A stretch of 64,000 nt of DNA. It comes from Kribbella jejuensis. Lineage in GTDB: Bacteria; Actinomycetota; Actinomycetes; Propionibacteriales; Kribbellaceae. This document shows positions 9,007 to 17,128 of the stretch, in pieces (position 1 is the stretch's first letter; every line of letters begins with the position of its first letter). The notes under the pieces were generated by a model. That model worked only from the letters and a program-made list of their open reading frames with translations. It made no database searches and was not told where the DNA came from. The stretch lies in NCBI RefSeq assembly GCF_006715085.1, contig NZ_VFMM01000001.1:1240001-1304000 (forward strand). Reading direction: 5' to 3'. A program made the translations under genes and the position numbers.

Positions 9007-9654
9007 TCAGCTCTCGTCGCGGAGCAGTTCGATCGCCGCCTGCCGGTCCTTGACCCGGAGCTTGCGCAGCACCGTCGAGATGTGCACGCGGACCGTCGTC
9101 GGCGACAGGAACAACCGCTTGGCGACCTCGTCGGTGGTCAGACCTTCGCCGAGCAGGCCCATCACCTCCCATTCGCGGGAGGTGAGCAGCGCCGCCTTCG
9201 ACCGCCGGGCCGAGCGCCGTCGGCCCGGCTCGCGGAACTCGTCCAGGATCCGGGCGACCAGCGTCCGCGGGATCGCAGCCTCGCCCGACAGCACACCGCG
9301 CAGCGCCTCGGGCAGCCGGCCGGGATCGGTGTCCTTCAGCAGGTAGCCGGACGCGCCGGCGCGGAGCGACTCGAACAGGTCGTTGTCGTCGCGGGACACG
9401 GTCAGCATCACGATCGCGATCTCCGGCAGCACCTGGGAGATCTCGGCCGCGGCCCGAATCCCGCCGCCAGGCATGTGGATGTCGAGCAGGACGGCGTCCG
9501 GCCGGTGTTCCTCGGCGAACCGGACGGCCTGCGGCCCGGTCGCTGCCTCGGCGCAGACCTCGAACCCACCCGCCTCCAGGGCCCGCCGGATATGCGCCCT
9601 GAGCTGCGGGTGGTCGTCGGCGATCACCACCCGGCGAGCCTCCGCCGTCACCAC
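9007..9654 (-). CDS. NarL/LuxR-family response regulator
   Basis: A 215-residue DNA-binding response regulator. The N-terminal receiver has the acidic pair DD (13-14), phospho-acceptor Asp58 (AVLLDIHMPG) and conserved Lys107 (GYLLKDTD). The C-terminal LuxR helix-turn-helix is LTSREWEVMGLLGEGLTTDEVAKRLFLSPTTVRVHISTVLRKL, quoted here in part as LTSREWEV and SPTTVRVHIS. The GTG start lies 7 bases after the stop of the kinase gene, so the two are one operon ending at the hairpin at 8958-9006. Target genes are unknown. Confidence 0.93.
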   Translation of the reverse strand: MVTAEARRVVIADDHPQLRAHIRRALEAGGFEVCAEAATGPQAVRFAEEHRPDAVLLDIHMPGGGIRAAAEISQVLPEIAIVMLTVSRDDNDLFESLRAGASGYLLKDTDPGRLPEALRGVLSGEAAIPRTLVARILDEFREPGRRRSARRSKAALLTSREWEVMGLLGEGLTTDEVAKRLFLSPTTVRVHISTVLRKLRVKDRQAAIELLRDES

Positions 9655-9661
9655 TGAACTG

Positions 9662-11023
9662 TCACCACCTGACCACCACCGTCGTCCCCTCGTCCGGCCG
9701 CGTCGTCAGTACGAAGGTACCGGGCAACGCCTCGGCGCGCTCGCGCATGCTGATCAGCCCGAATCCGGTCTGCCGTTGCGCCGGGTCGAACCCGGGTCCG
9801 TTGTCGGAGATCCGGAGCACGCTGTCGTCGCCGTCGCGGCTCAGCTCGACCTTCACCCGGTCCACCTTGCCGTGCCGTACGGCGTTCAGCACGGCCTCGC
9901 GGGCGATCCGTACCAGCGCGTGCCGTTGCGGACGGTCCACCACGATCGACTCGTCGAGCGCGAGGTCGAGCGTCACGCCGTACCGCTGGGCCAGCTGCTC
10001 GACGGCGCGGTGCAGTACGAAGCCGAGCGGCTCGTCGTCGGACCGGCCGAGCGCCTCGAGCATCTGCCGTGCCTCGTCCAGCGCCCGGTCGCTCGCGCCG
10101 AGGATCCGCTCCACCTTGGGGCCCTCGAACGTGGAGATCTCCGAGCGGATGTAGCCGAGCTCCTGCAGTACGCCGTCGTGCATCTCGCGGGCGAGCCTTC
10201 TTCGGTCCTCGACCACCGCGACCTCCGCTTGGAGCGCCCAGTGCCTGCTGATCTCACGGCCGGCCGCGATGAGCAGGAGCAGGTATGACGCGGTCCGTAG
10301 GACGTCCCCGGAGTACAGCCAGTCAGGGCGATCCGGTGGGAACAGGAGGTAGTTCAGCCTCGCGAAAGCGCCTACCGCGCACGCCGGACCAAGCCATCGC
10401 AGGAGGACGTCGTCGCGGCTGCGGGCCTGCCGAGTGAACGCCACCGCCGCCACCGCGAAGCATACGAGGGTCAACACCTGTGGGACCAAGAGCGCTTCAG
10501 ATGTGGCCGCTTTAGCTTCGGGCAACGACGCCTTCCGCCAGTACAGCAGCGCGCTGAGCAGGAGCATGCCGGCGACAGCGGGCGCCAGGGCCCAGTGTCG
10601 CCAGCCACGGCGCCGGGCCTGCCTCTTCGGTACCAGGGCGGACGCAGCGATCAGAAGCGTTCCGACGATCCGCAGGCTTGGCGGGAGCCAGCTGCCGACC
10701 GGGCCGACCGGTTCGGTCTTCATGAGCGTGACACTCAGCAGGGCGTTCGCAGTACCGAGAACGGCGAGTCCCTGAAGTAGCAGCAGGTCCTGCCAGGTGT
10801 TGGTGCGCAAGAATCGCCCGTAAACCAGGTATGCCAGCAGAAGGGCGACGCACGCGTTGACGGTCTCCAGTGCGAGGTGCATTGAAGGGCTCTGGTATCC
10901 GAACTGGCGCTCCCACTTCCCCACGATCAACGCGAGCGCGGCCAGGCAGCTGACGACGACCACGAGGGCTACGCTGCCCCGTGCCGCCCAGAAGCTTCCG
11001 ACCACCGGCCGCCGCCGCGTCAC
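9662..11023 (-). CDS. Membrane histidine kinase (HisKA_3 type)
   Basis: The sensor half of the two-component system with the following LuxR regulator. About seven hydrophobic helices occupy the first ~250 residues. After them comes the HisKA_3 dimerisation box REMHDGVLQELGYIRSEI with the phospho-His, and a HATPase domain with ISDNGPGFD and GFGLISMRERAEAL. The start is uncertain: GTG 11023 (MTRRRPVVGSFW) gives a basic N-terminus before the first helix, and ATG 11068 or 11080 are in-frame alternatives. It diverges from the MFS gene. No periplasmic sensor domain is visible, so any stimulus is probably sensed in the membrane. Confidence 0.9.
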   Translation of the reverse strand: MTRRRPVVGSFWAARGSVALVVVVSCLAALALIVGKWERQFGYQSPSMHLALETVNACVALLLAYLVYGRFLRTNTWQDLLLLQGLAVLGTANALLSVTLMKTEPVGPVGSWLPPSLRIVGTLLIAASALVPKRQARRRGWRHWALAPAVAGMLLLSALLYWRKASLPEAKAATSEALLVPQVLTLVCFAVAAVAFTRQARSRDDVLLRWLGPACAVGAFARLNYLLFPPDRPDWLYSGDVLRTASYLLLLIAAGREISRHWALQAEVAVVEDRRRLAREMHDGVLQELGYIRSEISTFEGPKVERILGASDRALDEARQMLEALGRSDDEPLGFVLHRAVEQLAQRYGVTLDLALDESIVVDRPQRHALVRIAREAVLNAVRHGKVDRVKVELSRDGDDSVLRISDNGPGFDPAQRQTGFGLISMRERAEALPGTFVLTTRPDEGTTVVVRW

Positions 11024-11120
11024 AATCACAGACCGTACGCCGGACTGACCCCGCCCGCACGCCGTCATTCCGGAAGTCACCGGTCCGCATGTCGGATAGG
11101 CTCACCGGGTTCGGAGAGGG

Positions 11121-12341
11121 GTGGACGGGGTGGGGTTCCGGCAGGATCTTGCCGTACTGCGGCATCGCGACGTGCGCGTCTTCGTGTCCGCACGGTTCAT
11201 CTCGATCCTCGGCTCGTCGATCGCGCCGGTGGCGCTGGTGTTCGCCGTACTCGACGTCTCCGACTCCGCGAGCGCGGTCGGCACCGTACTCGCGGCGCGC
11301 AGCATCCCGAACATCGTGTTCCTGCTGATCGGCGGCGTGATCGCGGATCGGTTGCCTCGGCACCTCGTCCTCGTCACCGCCAACACGGTCAGCGGACTGA
11401 CCCAGGGGCTGGCGGCGGCGCTCGTACTGTCCGGGCACGTCACGGTCTGGCAGCTCGCGTCGATCGAGGCGGTGAACGGGATCGCGGCCGCGTTCGTGAT
11501 GCCCGCGATGACCGGCATCCTGCCGTCGATCGTGGACCGCACCGAACTCCCCCAGGCCAACGCGATCGCCGGCTTCGCCCGCTCCGCCGCGATGATCGGC
11601 GGCGGCGCGGTGGCCGGGGTGATCGTCGGCCTGACCAGCCCCGGCGTCGGGTTGGCGGTCGACGGCCTGACGTTCCTGGTCGGAGCTTTGTTGCTGTCCC
11701 GGTTGGCGATCCCGCGGATCGAACGCGCGGCCAGCTCTTTGCTGAGCGACCTGCGCGAGGGCTGGCACGAATTCGCGTCCCGGCAGTGGGTGTGGGTGAT
11801 CGTGCTCGCGTTCGGCCTGCTCAACCTGATCTTCACCGCCTGCTACCAGGTCCTCGGCCCGGTGATCGCCGACAAGACCTTCGGCCGCACCGGCTGGGGC
11901 TTGGTCAGCGCCTGCTTCGGCGCCGGACTGGTTGCCAGCGGCATCATCATGCTCCGCCTCAAACCCCGCCGCCCACTCCGCACCGGCATGCTGGGCATGC
12001 TCCTGACCGTCCCGATCATGCTGTGCCTCGCCGTACTGCCGCAGCTGTGGGCGGTCGCGATCGCCGCGTTCTTCCTCGGCGTCGGCTTCGACATCTTCGG
12101 CATCAGCTGGGAAACCGCCCTCGGCCAACACGTCCCGATCGACAAACTCTCCCGCGTCTCCTCGTACGACATGCTCGGCTCGTTCATCGCCGGCCCGGTC
12201 GGCCAACTCACCGTCGGCTATGTCGCAGTAGCGATCAGCGCCAAAGCTGTCGAACTGTACGGCGCCGCACTCTTCGTCCTGATCACTGTCCTGACGCTCG
12301 TCGTCCCGTCCGTCTGGAACCTGCGTAGGCTGGACGCGTGA
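11121..12341 (+). CDS. MFS transporter (MFS_3/EntS-like)
   Basis: A 406-residue, about 12-helix major-facilitator protein of the type used for drug or siderophore export: RFISILGSSIAPVALVFAVL in helix 1 and GGVIADRLPRHLVL as the loop 2-3 motif (G-x-x-x-D-R). Start GTG 11121 has GGAGAGGGG directly upstream; GTG 11130 gives better spacing and cannot be excluded. TAGGCT at 11096-11101 is a possible −10. The last bases overlap the next gene (GTGA). Substrate cannot be inferred. The divergent kinase may regulate it, but no evidence shows this. Confidence 0.88.
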   Translation: MDGVGFRQDLAVLRHRDVRVFVSARFISILGSSIAPVALVFAVLDVSDSASAVGTVLAARSIPNIVFLLIGGVIADRLPRHLVLVTANTVSGLTQGLAAALVLSGHVTVWQLASIEAVNGIAAAFVMPAMTGILPSIVDRTELPQANAIAGFARSAAMIGGGAVAGVIVGLTSPGVGLAVDGLTFLVGALLLSRLAIPRIERAASSLLSDLREGWHEFASRQWVWVIVLAFGLLNLIFTACYQVLGPVIADKTFGRTGWGLVSACFGAGLVASGIIMLRLKPRRPLRTGMLGMLLTVPIMLCLAVLPQLWAVAIAAFFLGVGFDIFGISWETALGQHVPIDKLSRVSSYDMLGSFIAGPVGQLTVGYVAVAISAKAVELYGAALFVLITVLTLVVPSVWNLRRLDA

Positions 12342-12991
12342 GCTCAATCGTCCCGGGACCCAAGAAAAAGCTCGAGGAAGAAATCACCGCCGCCCGCGCC
12401 GGCGCCAAGCCTCTCGACCCGAGCACGCTGAACCCCTCGGCCCCACGCCCGGAACAGCTGACCGGCCTGGACGACTGGCCCGACTCCCTCCGCACCGCCG
12501 TCGAGGCTGAACACGCCCGCCTCACCGCGCTGGAAACCAACCGCCGCAAAACCGCCGACCGCGCCGTCCCACCACTGGTCGACGCCCTGGACACCCTCTT
12601 GACCGACATCACCACCGCGTTGGGCAAACCCAGCCTCTTCACCAAACCCGCCCCCACCCCCGCCGACCCAGGGATCGCCAACTTCCTCGGCATCCCCACC
12701 GAAGCCCTCGACGTTCGAGGCAGCCGAGGCGACCACCGCACCGCCCTCCGCACCCTCAAACAACTCCGCACCCAACTGAAAGACCAGGCAACCACCCCCG
12801 ACCACGACCGCCTAACCCGCCTAGCCACCTTCACCATCCGCCTAGCAGTAGCGCTCGAAGCCGCCCCCAACTCCATCACCACACTGGCCCCCCTAGCCCT
12901 AACCCGCTACACCCAAGCCCTCCCAGACCCCCAATGGAACAAAACCTTCCCCCAAAAACTAGCCACCTGGAAACAAGCCCTCACCAGCTAG
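12338..12991 (+). CDS. Conserved hypothetical protein coupled to MFS gene
   Basis: A 217-residue soluble protein starting at a GTG that overlaps the MFS stop codon, so it is co-translated with the transporter. It is rich in Thr, Leu, Ala and Pro with long predicted helices (LRTAVEAEHARLTALETNRRK, LTDITTALGK). No catalytic motif, signal peptide or membrane segment is visible. I do not recognise the family. Codon third positions are strongly C-biased and the coding sequence is clean to its stop, so it is very likely real. It ends 40 bp before the first repeat array. Confidence 0.7.
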   Translation: MSSIVPGPKKKLEEEITAARAGAKPLDPSTLNPSAPRPEQLTGLDDWPDSLRTAVEAEHARLTALETNRRKTADRAVPPLVDALDTLLTDITTALGKPSLFTKPAPTPADPGIANFLGIPTEALDVRGSRGDHRTALRTLKQLRTQLKDQATTPDHDRLTRLATFTIRLAVALEAAPNSITTLAPLALTRYTQALPDPQWNKTFPQKLATWKQALTS

Positions 12992-13032
12992 AACCAACCA
13001 ACTCCTCACAGAGCCCACCGCCCCCTAAAGAA

Positions 13033-13482
13033 CACCGCTCCACGGCGCCTGCCCATCGCCGCCTCCGGCGCTGTGCGCGCGACCTACCTCCGAGCCGGAG
13101 GTTGGCGACGCCGGGCCCTGGCGTTCGCAGGTGGAAAGGTCATCACTTCGCGGCGGCGGCTCTTCTGGCGCCTTCGGCGCGGCGCGCGTGAGCTACCTCC
13201 GGGCTGGAATCGTTGGCGCCGGGTGCAGAGGTTCACAGGTAGAAATGTCACCGCTTCGCGGCGGCGGTTGTGTTGTCGCCTTCGGCGTGGTGCGCGCCAG
13301 GCGACCGTTGAGGCGAGGCCTACGGCGCTACGTGCTGTCCTCACGGTGAGGCGTCACCGCTTCGCGGCGGCTGCCTTCCGGCCGCCTCCGGCGGCGTGCG
13401 CGTGAGGTGACCGCGGCGCCGAGGTCGACGGCGCCAGGTTGCCGTGATGCGTGAGTGAGATAGTGCCACCGCTTCACCACGA
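13033..13482 (+). repeat. Array A: degenerate ~107 bp tandem repeats with paired TTC-loop hairpins
   Basis: Units begin near 13033, 13140, 13248 and 13354, with a fragment at 13467, giving a period of 106-113 bp. In the best units a CCGC-TTC-GCGG hairpin (13251-13261, 13357-13367) is followed ~16-20 bp later by a second one with stem (G)CGCC/GGCG(C) (13168-13180, 13277-13287, 13382-13394). The second stem changes as base pairs between units, GCGCC/GGCGC to CCGCC/GGCGG. Open frames here are short and on both strands; no gene is supported in 12,992-13,509. The array is the reverse complement in family of array B at 14846-15300. Confidence 0.8.
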
Positions 13483-13509
13483 TTGTCCTGCACCGATCCG
13501 TTCTGTAGC

Positions 13510-14100
13510 TCACGGCCCGACGGCACCTTGCCGAACATCGTTGATCAGAGCAACCGCTTCCTCCATCCCGTACCTCTCGCGGAGAACGGCCAGGAAGCCT
13601 TCCACACTCACCGGCGGCTTCCTCAGGCGCGCCACAAGCGTCGTCACCGCCTCGAGCGCGAGTTCCGGGGCCACCGCGACGGTATTGGCGGCGAACTCAC
13701 TCGGCGAGATGACTTCAATAGCCGGCGGCATCTTGTCCTGGGGAAAGTGCTTGAGGTTGTCGGTCACAATCGCACCAGCGTGACCTGCTACCGCTGCCGC
13801 GATCACGTGCTCGTCGTCAGGATCAGGCAGGCCGAACGTACCCTCGTACGGCTGCCAGTTCTGAACCTCCGCGTCGTCGAAGTAGCTCCGCATCATCTCG
13901 ATGAGGCGAGTAGCCCGCCCCTCCGCCTCTCCCTGCGGCACACCGAACCTCACAAGCTTGTCGACCTCGCAGTACTGGAGCTCATCGAGAATCGCACTGC
14001 TCCACAGCGGCCTGTAGAGGTTCACGACGGCCAGGCTGAGTAGGAAATCGCGCTGCTTGCTGGGCCACAGGACGCAAGTATCGAGGAGGGCGGCGAACAT
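13510..14100 (-). CDS. PIN-domain protein, probable type II toxin (ribonuclease)
   Basis: A 196-residue PIN-domain protein. The four acidic residues expected of the metal-dependent RNase fold are visible: Asp7 (LLDTCVLWP), Glu40 (SSAILDEL), Asp95/96 (LPDPDDEHVIAAA) and Asp114 (IVTDNLKHFP). After residue ~130 there is an extra helical C-terminal part (ALEAVTTLVARLRKPPVSVE) not found in the smallest VapC proteins. It begins 12 bases after the HTH antitoxin gene, forming an antitoxin-toxin operon on the minus strand. Both flanks are repeat arrays. RNA target unknown. Confidence 0.88.
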   Translation of the reverse strand: MFAALLDTCVLWPSKQRDFLLSLAVVNLYRPLWSSAILDELQYCEVDKLVRFGVPQGEAEGRATRLIEMMRSYFDDAEVQNWQPYEGTFGLPDPDDEHVIAAAVAGHAGAIVTDNLKHFPQDKMPPAIEVISPSEFAANTVAVAPELALEAVTTLVARLRKPPVSVEGFLAVLRERYGMEEAVALINDVRQGAVGP

Positions 14101-14112
14101 GCACCGATACTC

Positions 14113-14646
14113 TCAGAAACTGCCTGTTGACCGCCTGTGCTCAGCACGCTTCTTCCGGATCCGGGCGAGCCTTTCGTTCACTACTACCGGATCCTCGTCC
14201 TCACTCATGTCCACTGATGTGTCGGCGATCGCCTGATACTGCCGCGTCCGTCGAAGATCGCGATAGTCCAAAGCGTCTTTGAGCAGAATCTTCCGGCGAT
14301 TCCCGATCCGCTCGGACGCAAGCTCGCCGGCGTCGATCAGTCGGACCACCGTCGGCCGACTGACTCCCAGCAAGTCAGCGACCTGCTGGGTGGTGAGCTT
14401 CGGCATCGTCGGCGAGATCGTTACTGCACGTCCAGCCTGCAGCGCCGTCACGGCTTGCACGAGCACCCTGTGCAGCGACTCAGGAACCTCGATCTGCTCG
14501 TGCTCCTCAGCACCCACAAGGAGATAGCGCCGCTCGGGCCGCTCACCGGCCTTGCTGTGATGCGCCTCGAGGAAGCTGGCGACAGCTGCCATCTGCTCCC
14601 GCTCTTCCGGCAGGTAGGTCTGCGACTCGAGCAGCTCAGTCGTCAC
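14113..14646 (-). CDS. HTH (excisionase-type) antitoxin partner of PIN toxin
   Basis: A 177-residue DNA-binding protein. The central LTTQQVADLLGVSRPTVVRL is a MerR/excisionase-like helix-turn-helix followed by a wing (ERIGNRRKILLKDALDYRD). The last ~45 residues are charged (RLARIRKKRAEHRRSTGSF) and probably cover the toxin. GTG 14646 is chosen because GGGGA lies 5 bases upstream; an in-frame TTG at 14658 is less likely. It precedes the PIN gene by 12 bases, the normal antitoxin-first order, and the TTCGAA-rich palindromes upstream suggest autoregulation. Confidence 0.85.
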   Translation of the reverse strand: MTTELLESQTYLPEEREQMAAVASFLEAHHSKAGERPERRYLLVGAEEHEQIEVPESLHRVLVQAVTALQAGRAVTISPTMPKLTTQQVADLLGVSRPTVVRLIDAGELASERIGNRRKILLKDALDYRDLRRTRQYQAIADTSVDMSEDEDPVVVNERLARIRKKRAEHRRSTGSF

Positions 14647-14658
14647 ATCAATCCCCAA

Positions 14659-14697
14659 ACGAACAAGTCGAAACGACTTTCGAAACGTTCGAATAGT
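14659..14697 (-). promoter_or_regulatory. Operator cluster upstream of the antitoxin gene
   Basis: Perfect inverted repeat TCGAAA-CGAC-TTTCGA at 14668-14683, overlapped by TTCGAA at 14679-14684 and another TTCGAA at 14688-14693; a related CGAAC lies at 14660-14664. The cluster is immediately before the antitoxin start. Such repeated palindromes are typical of autoregulated toxin-antitoxin promoters. Confidence 0.6.
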
Positions 14698-14845
14698 CTG
14701 CCATCATTCAATCATGCTTGCAAGCTTGCACGCCAAACCGGTTCACGTTGGGGAGGATCTTCCGACCGCACCGGCAGGGAATCCTCTCCACCCCGAGCTC
14801 GCAGGCCAGCGGCAACAACCCGCGATCCCACCCACAGCACCCGCA

Positions 14846-15300
14846 CACCACGGCACCCGGCGCCACCAACCTCAGCCCGCGACCGCGTGCCGCGCACCGC
14901 GCCGAAGGCGCCAAAGGACAGCCGCCGCGAAGCGGTGACCTTCCCGCGTGCGGGCCACAGCACCTGGCGCCGTCAACCCGCACCACGCAACACGCCACGC
15001 GCACCACGCCGAAGGCGCCGAAGGACAGCCGCCGCGAGAAGCGGTGTCCTTGGGGTCGCGCGGGGGGTGTGCTTTTGGTCTGCGGACCACAGCACCCGGC
15101 GCCATCAACCTCGGCCCGGCAACCACCTCACGCGCGTTGCGCCGAAGGCGCCACAAGACAGCCGCCGCGAAGCGGTGTCCGATTCAACCCGCAAACCGCA
15201 GCACCCGGCGCCGATGGGCTCCGCTCGGCATCACCTCACGCGCGCGCCGCCGGAGGCGGCCGAAAGGACAGCCGCCGCGAAGCGGTGTCCTTTGGCCGGT
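14846..15300 (+). repeat. Array B: inverted-orientation counterpart of array A
   Basis: Four units end in GCGGTG(A/T)CC at 14940, 15049, 15180 and 15290 (spacings 109, 131 and 110 bp). Each carries (G)CGCC-GAA-GGCG(C) at 14899-14911, 15007-15017, 15139-15151 and 15247-15259 (the last CCGCC-GGA-GGCGG), then CAGCCGCCGCGAAGCGGTG. Between them a CAGCACCCGGCGCC block repeats. These are the reverse complement of the elements in array A, so the two arrays face each other across the toxin-antitoxin pair. From 14698 to 14845 I see only short palindromes (TGCAAGCTTGCA at 14719-14730) and no gene. The array lies downstream of the ABC operon's last gene. Confidence 0.8.
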
Positions 15301-15331
15301 GGGGCGGTGTTCTTGGGGCGGTTCTGGTGGG

Positions 15332-16159
15332 TCAGCCCTTGATGGCGCCGCCTAGGGCGAAGGCGCCGCCTAGTTTGCGGCTGAGGAGGAGGTAGAGGAG
15401 GAGTACGGGGGTGGTGTAGATGAGGGAGTACGCCGCCAGCTGTCCGTAGTTCGGTTCGCCGTACTGGCCGAAGAACGTGAAGATGCTGACCGACGCCGGC
15501 AGCCGTTCGGGTGACAGCAGCAGCATGAACGGGACGAAGAAGTTGCCCCACATCCCGATGAAGGTGAAGATCAGCACGACCGCGATCCCCGGCCACATCA
15601 GCGGCAGCACGATCGCCCACAGCGCGCGCATGTTGCCGGCGCCGTCGACCCACGCGGCCTCTTCCAGGGACAGCGGTACGCCGTCCATGAACGTCTTCGT
15701 CAGCCAGATCGCGAACGGCAACGCCGACGTCGCCATGAACATGATGGTGCCACCAATGGTGTCCACCAGGTTCAGCTGCACGAACAACCCGTACACCGGC
15801 ACCATGACCGCCGTGATCGGCAGCCCGGTACAGAACAACACGGTCAGCAAGAACGGCCGGTTGAACCGGGTACGGAATCGCGACAGCGGATAGGCCGCCA
15901 GTACCGCGCAGATCATCGTCAGCAGCGCCGACCCACCGCACAGGATGATGCCGTTCAAAACAGGCCGGTACGTCGTGTCGGTGTTGAGTACCGCCTTGAA
16001 GTTCCCGAGCGTCGGATGCGTCGGGAACTCCACGCGCAACCCGGCCGTCCGGTTGATCGACGCGAACAGCACCCAGAGCAGCGGCAGCACGAACAGCACG
16101 CCGATGGCCAGCAGGATCAGATTCGACGTCACCTTGCTAAGACGGTCGCGCGCAATCAC
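15332..16159 (-). CDS. Carbohydrate ABC transporter permease (MalG type, CUT1)
   Basis: A 275-residue permease with about six membrane helices and the cytoplasmic EAA loop that docks the ATPase: EEAAWVDGAGNMRALWAIVLP. The GTG start overlaps the stop of the preceding permease (GTGA). It is last in a three-gene operon (binding protein, MalF type, MalG type) without an ATPase gene, so it presumably shares a general MsiK-like ATPase encoded elsewhere, as is usual in actinomycetes. Substrate is unknown because no glycosidase is adjacent. Confidence 0.92.
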   Translation of the reverse strand: MIARDRLSKVTSNLILLAIGVLFVLPLLWVLFASINRTAGLRVEFPTHPTLGNFKAVLNTDTTYRPVLNGIILCGGSALLTMICAVLAAYPLSRFRTRFNRPFLLTVLFCTGLPITAVMVPVYGLFVQLNLVDTIGGTIMFMATSALPFAIWLTKTFMDGVPLSLEEAAWVDGAGNMRALWAIVLPLMWPGIAVVLIFTFIGMWGNFFVPFMLLLSPERLPASVSIFTFFGQYGEPNYGQLAAYSLIYTTPVLLLYLLLSRKLGGAFALGGAIKG

Positions 16160-17079
16160 GCTGCCTCCGAGTTGAGTCCACGCAGGTAGATCAGCGAGAA
16201 CACCGCGCCGATCGCCAGCATCACCAGCGCGATCGCCGTACCGTAGCCGATCTGGGAGAAGCTGAATGCCTGCTCGTACATGTACAGCGGCAGCGTCTGG
16301 CTCTTGGTACCAGGCCCGCCGCGGGTCATCGCGTAGATCAGGCCGAAGACGCTCAGCGTCTGCAGCGTGATCAGCATCAGGTTGGTCATGATCGCGCGGG
16401 TGATCATCGGCAGCGTCACGAACGCGAGCCGCCGCCATCCGCCGGCGCCGTCCATCTCGGCGGACTCCTCGATCTCCTTCGGGATCTCGCTGAGCGCTGC
16501 GGAGTACACCAGCATGGAGAACGCCGTACCGCGCCAGATGTTGGCCAGCGACACCGCGATGATCGGTGCCCCGTACAACCAGTCCTGGCCGGGCAGGCCG
16601 ACGGCGTGCAGCATCACGTTCAGCGTGCCGTCGTCGTTGAAGAACGCGCTCAGCAGGTACGCCGCGACCACCTCGGGCAGCACCCACGCGCCGATGACCG
16701 CGGTACCGACGAAGTTGCGCACGACCTTCGTCGATCTGCGCATCAGCAACGAGAGCCCGAGGCCGAGCGTGTTCTGGCCGATGATCGCGGAGATCAGCGT
16801 GAACACCAGCGTCAGCCAGATCGAGTTCGTGAACGCGCTGCTGCTGAACGCCTTGCGGAAGTTCTCCAGGCCGACGAACTTGACGTTCGCGGCACCGGTA
16901 CCGGTGAGCGCCATGTTCGTGAACGCGGCGTACACGCAGTAGATGATCGGGCCAGCCAGGAAGACCAGCATCAGTCCGATGGCCGGCGACAGCGGCAGCA
17001 TCCGGACGAGTTTGGCCGCCCGCGGCCGCTTGCCCGTGGAGGGCGTAGCGGCCGCGGTCGGTGCGACAGTCGTCGTCAC
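16156..17079 (-). CDS. Carbohydrate ABC transporter permease (MalF type, CUT1)
   Basis: A 307-residue permease. A Thr/Ala-rich cytoplasmic start precedes helix 1 (PAIGLMLVFLAGPIIYCVY), and the EAA motif reads EIEESAEMDGAGGWRRLAFVTLP. It forms the heterodimeric channel with the downstream MalG-type subunit and overlaps it by four bases. Upstream, 49 bases separate it from the binding-protein gene. Substrate not inferable. Confidence 0.92.
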   Translation of the reverse strand: MTTTVAPTAAATPSTGKRPRAAKLVRMLPLSPAIGLMLVFLAGPIIYCVYAAFTNMALTGTGAANVKFVGLENFRKAFSSSAFTNSIWLTLVFTLISAIIGQNTLGLGLSLLMRRSTKVVRNFVGTAVIGAWVLPEVVAAYLLSAFFNDDGTLNVMLHAVGLPGQDWLYGAPIIAVSLANIWRGTAFSMLVYSAALSEIPKEIEESAEMDGAGGWRRLAFVTLPMITRAIMTNLMLITLQTLSVFGLIYAMTRGGPGTKSQTLPLYMYEQAFSFSQIGYGTAIALVMLAIGAVFSLIYLRGLNSEAA

Positions 17080-17128
17080 AGGGGAGGTTTCCCTTCGAGC
17101 CGGGGACAGTCCGGGGGCGAGCCCGGGA

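Noticed and set aside
14719..14730. TGCAAGCTTGCA palindrome upstream of the antitoxin
   Set aside because: A single 12-bp palindrome about 70 bases upstream with no promoter relation that I can show; not enough to call an operator.
13033..15300. CRISPR array
   Set aside because: Unit length is ~107-131 bp, repeats are degenerate, spacers are not unique sequence, and no cas gene is present.
12992..15331. Type III (RNA antitoxin) toxin system
   Set aside because: Known type III RNA repeats are short and lie directly before a ToxN-type gene. Here the toxin is PIN-type with a protein antitoxin and the repeats flank both sides.
15332..16687. 451-residue version of the MalG-type permease
   Set aside because: Residues before GTG 16159 are out-of-frame shadow of the MalF-type gene; the GTGA overlap fixes the start.
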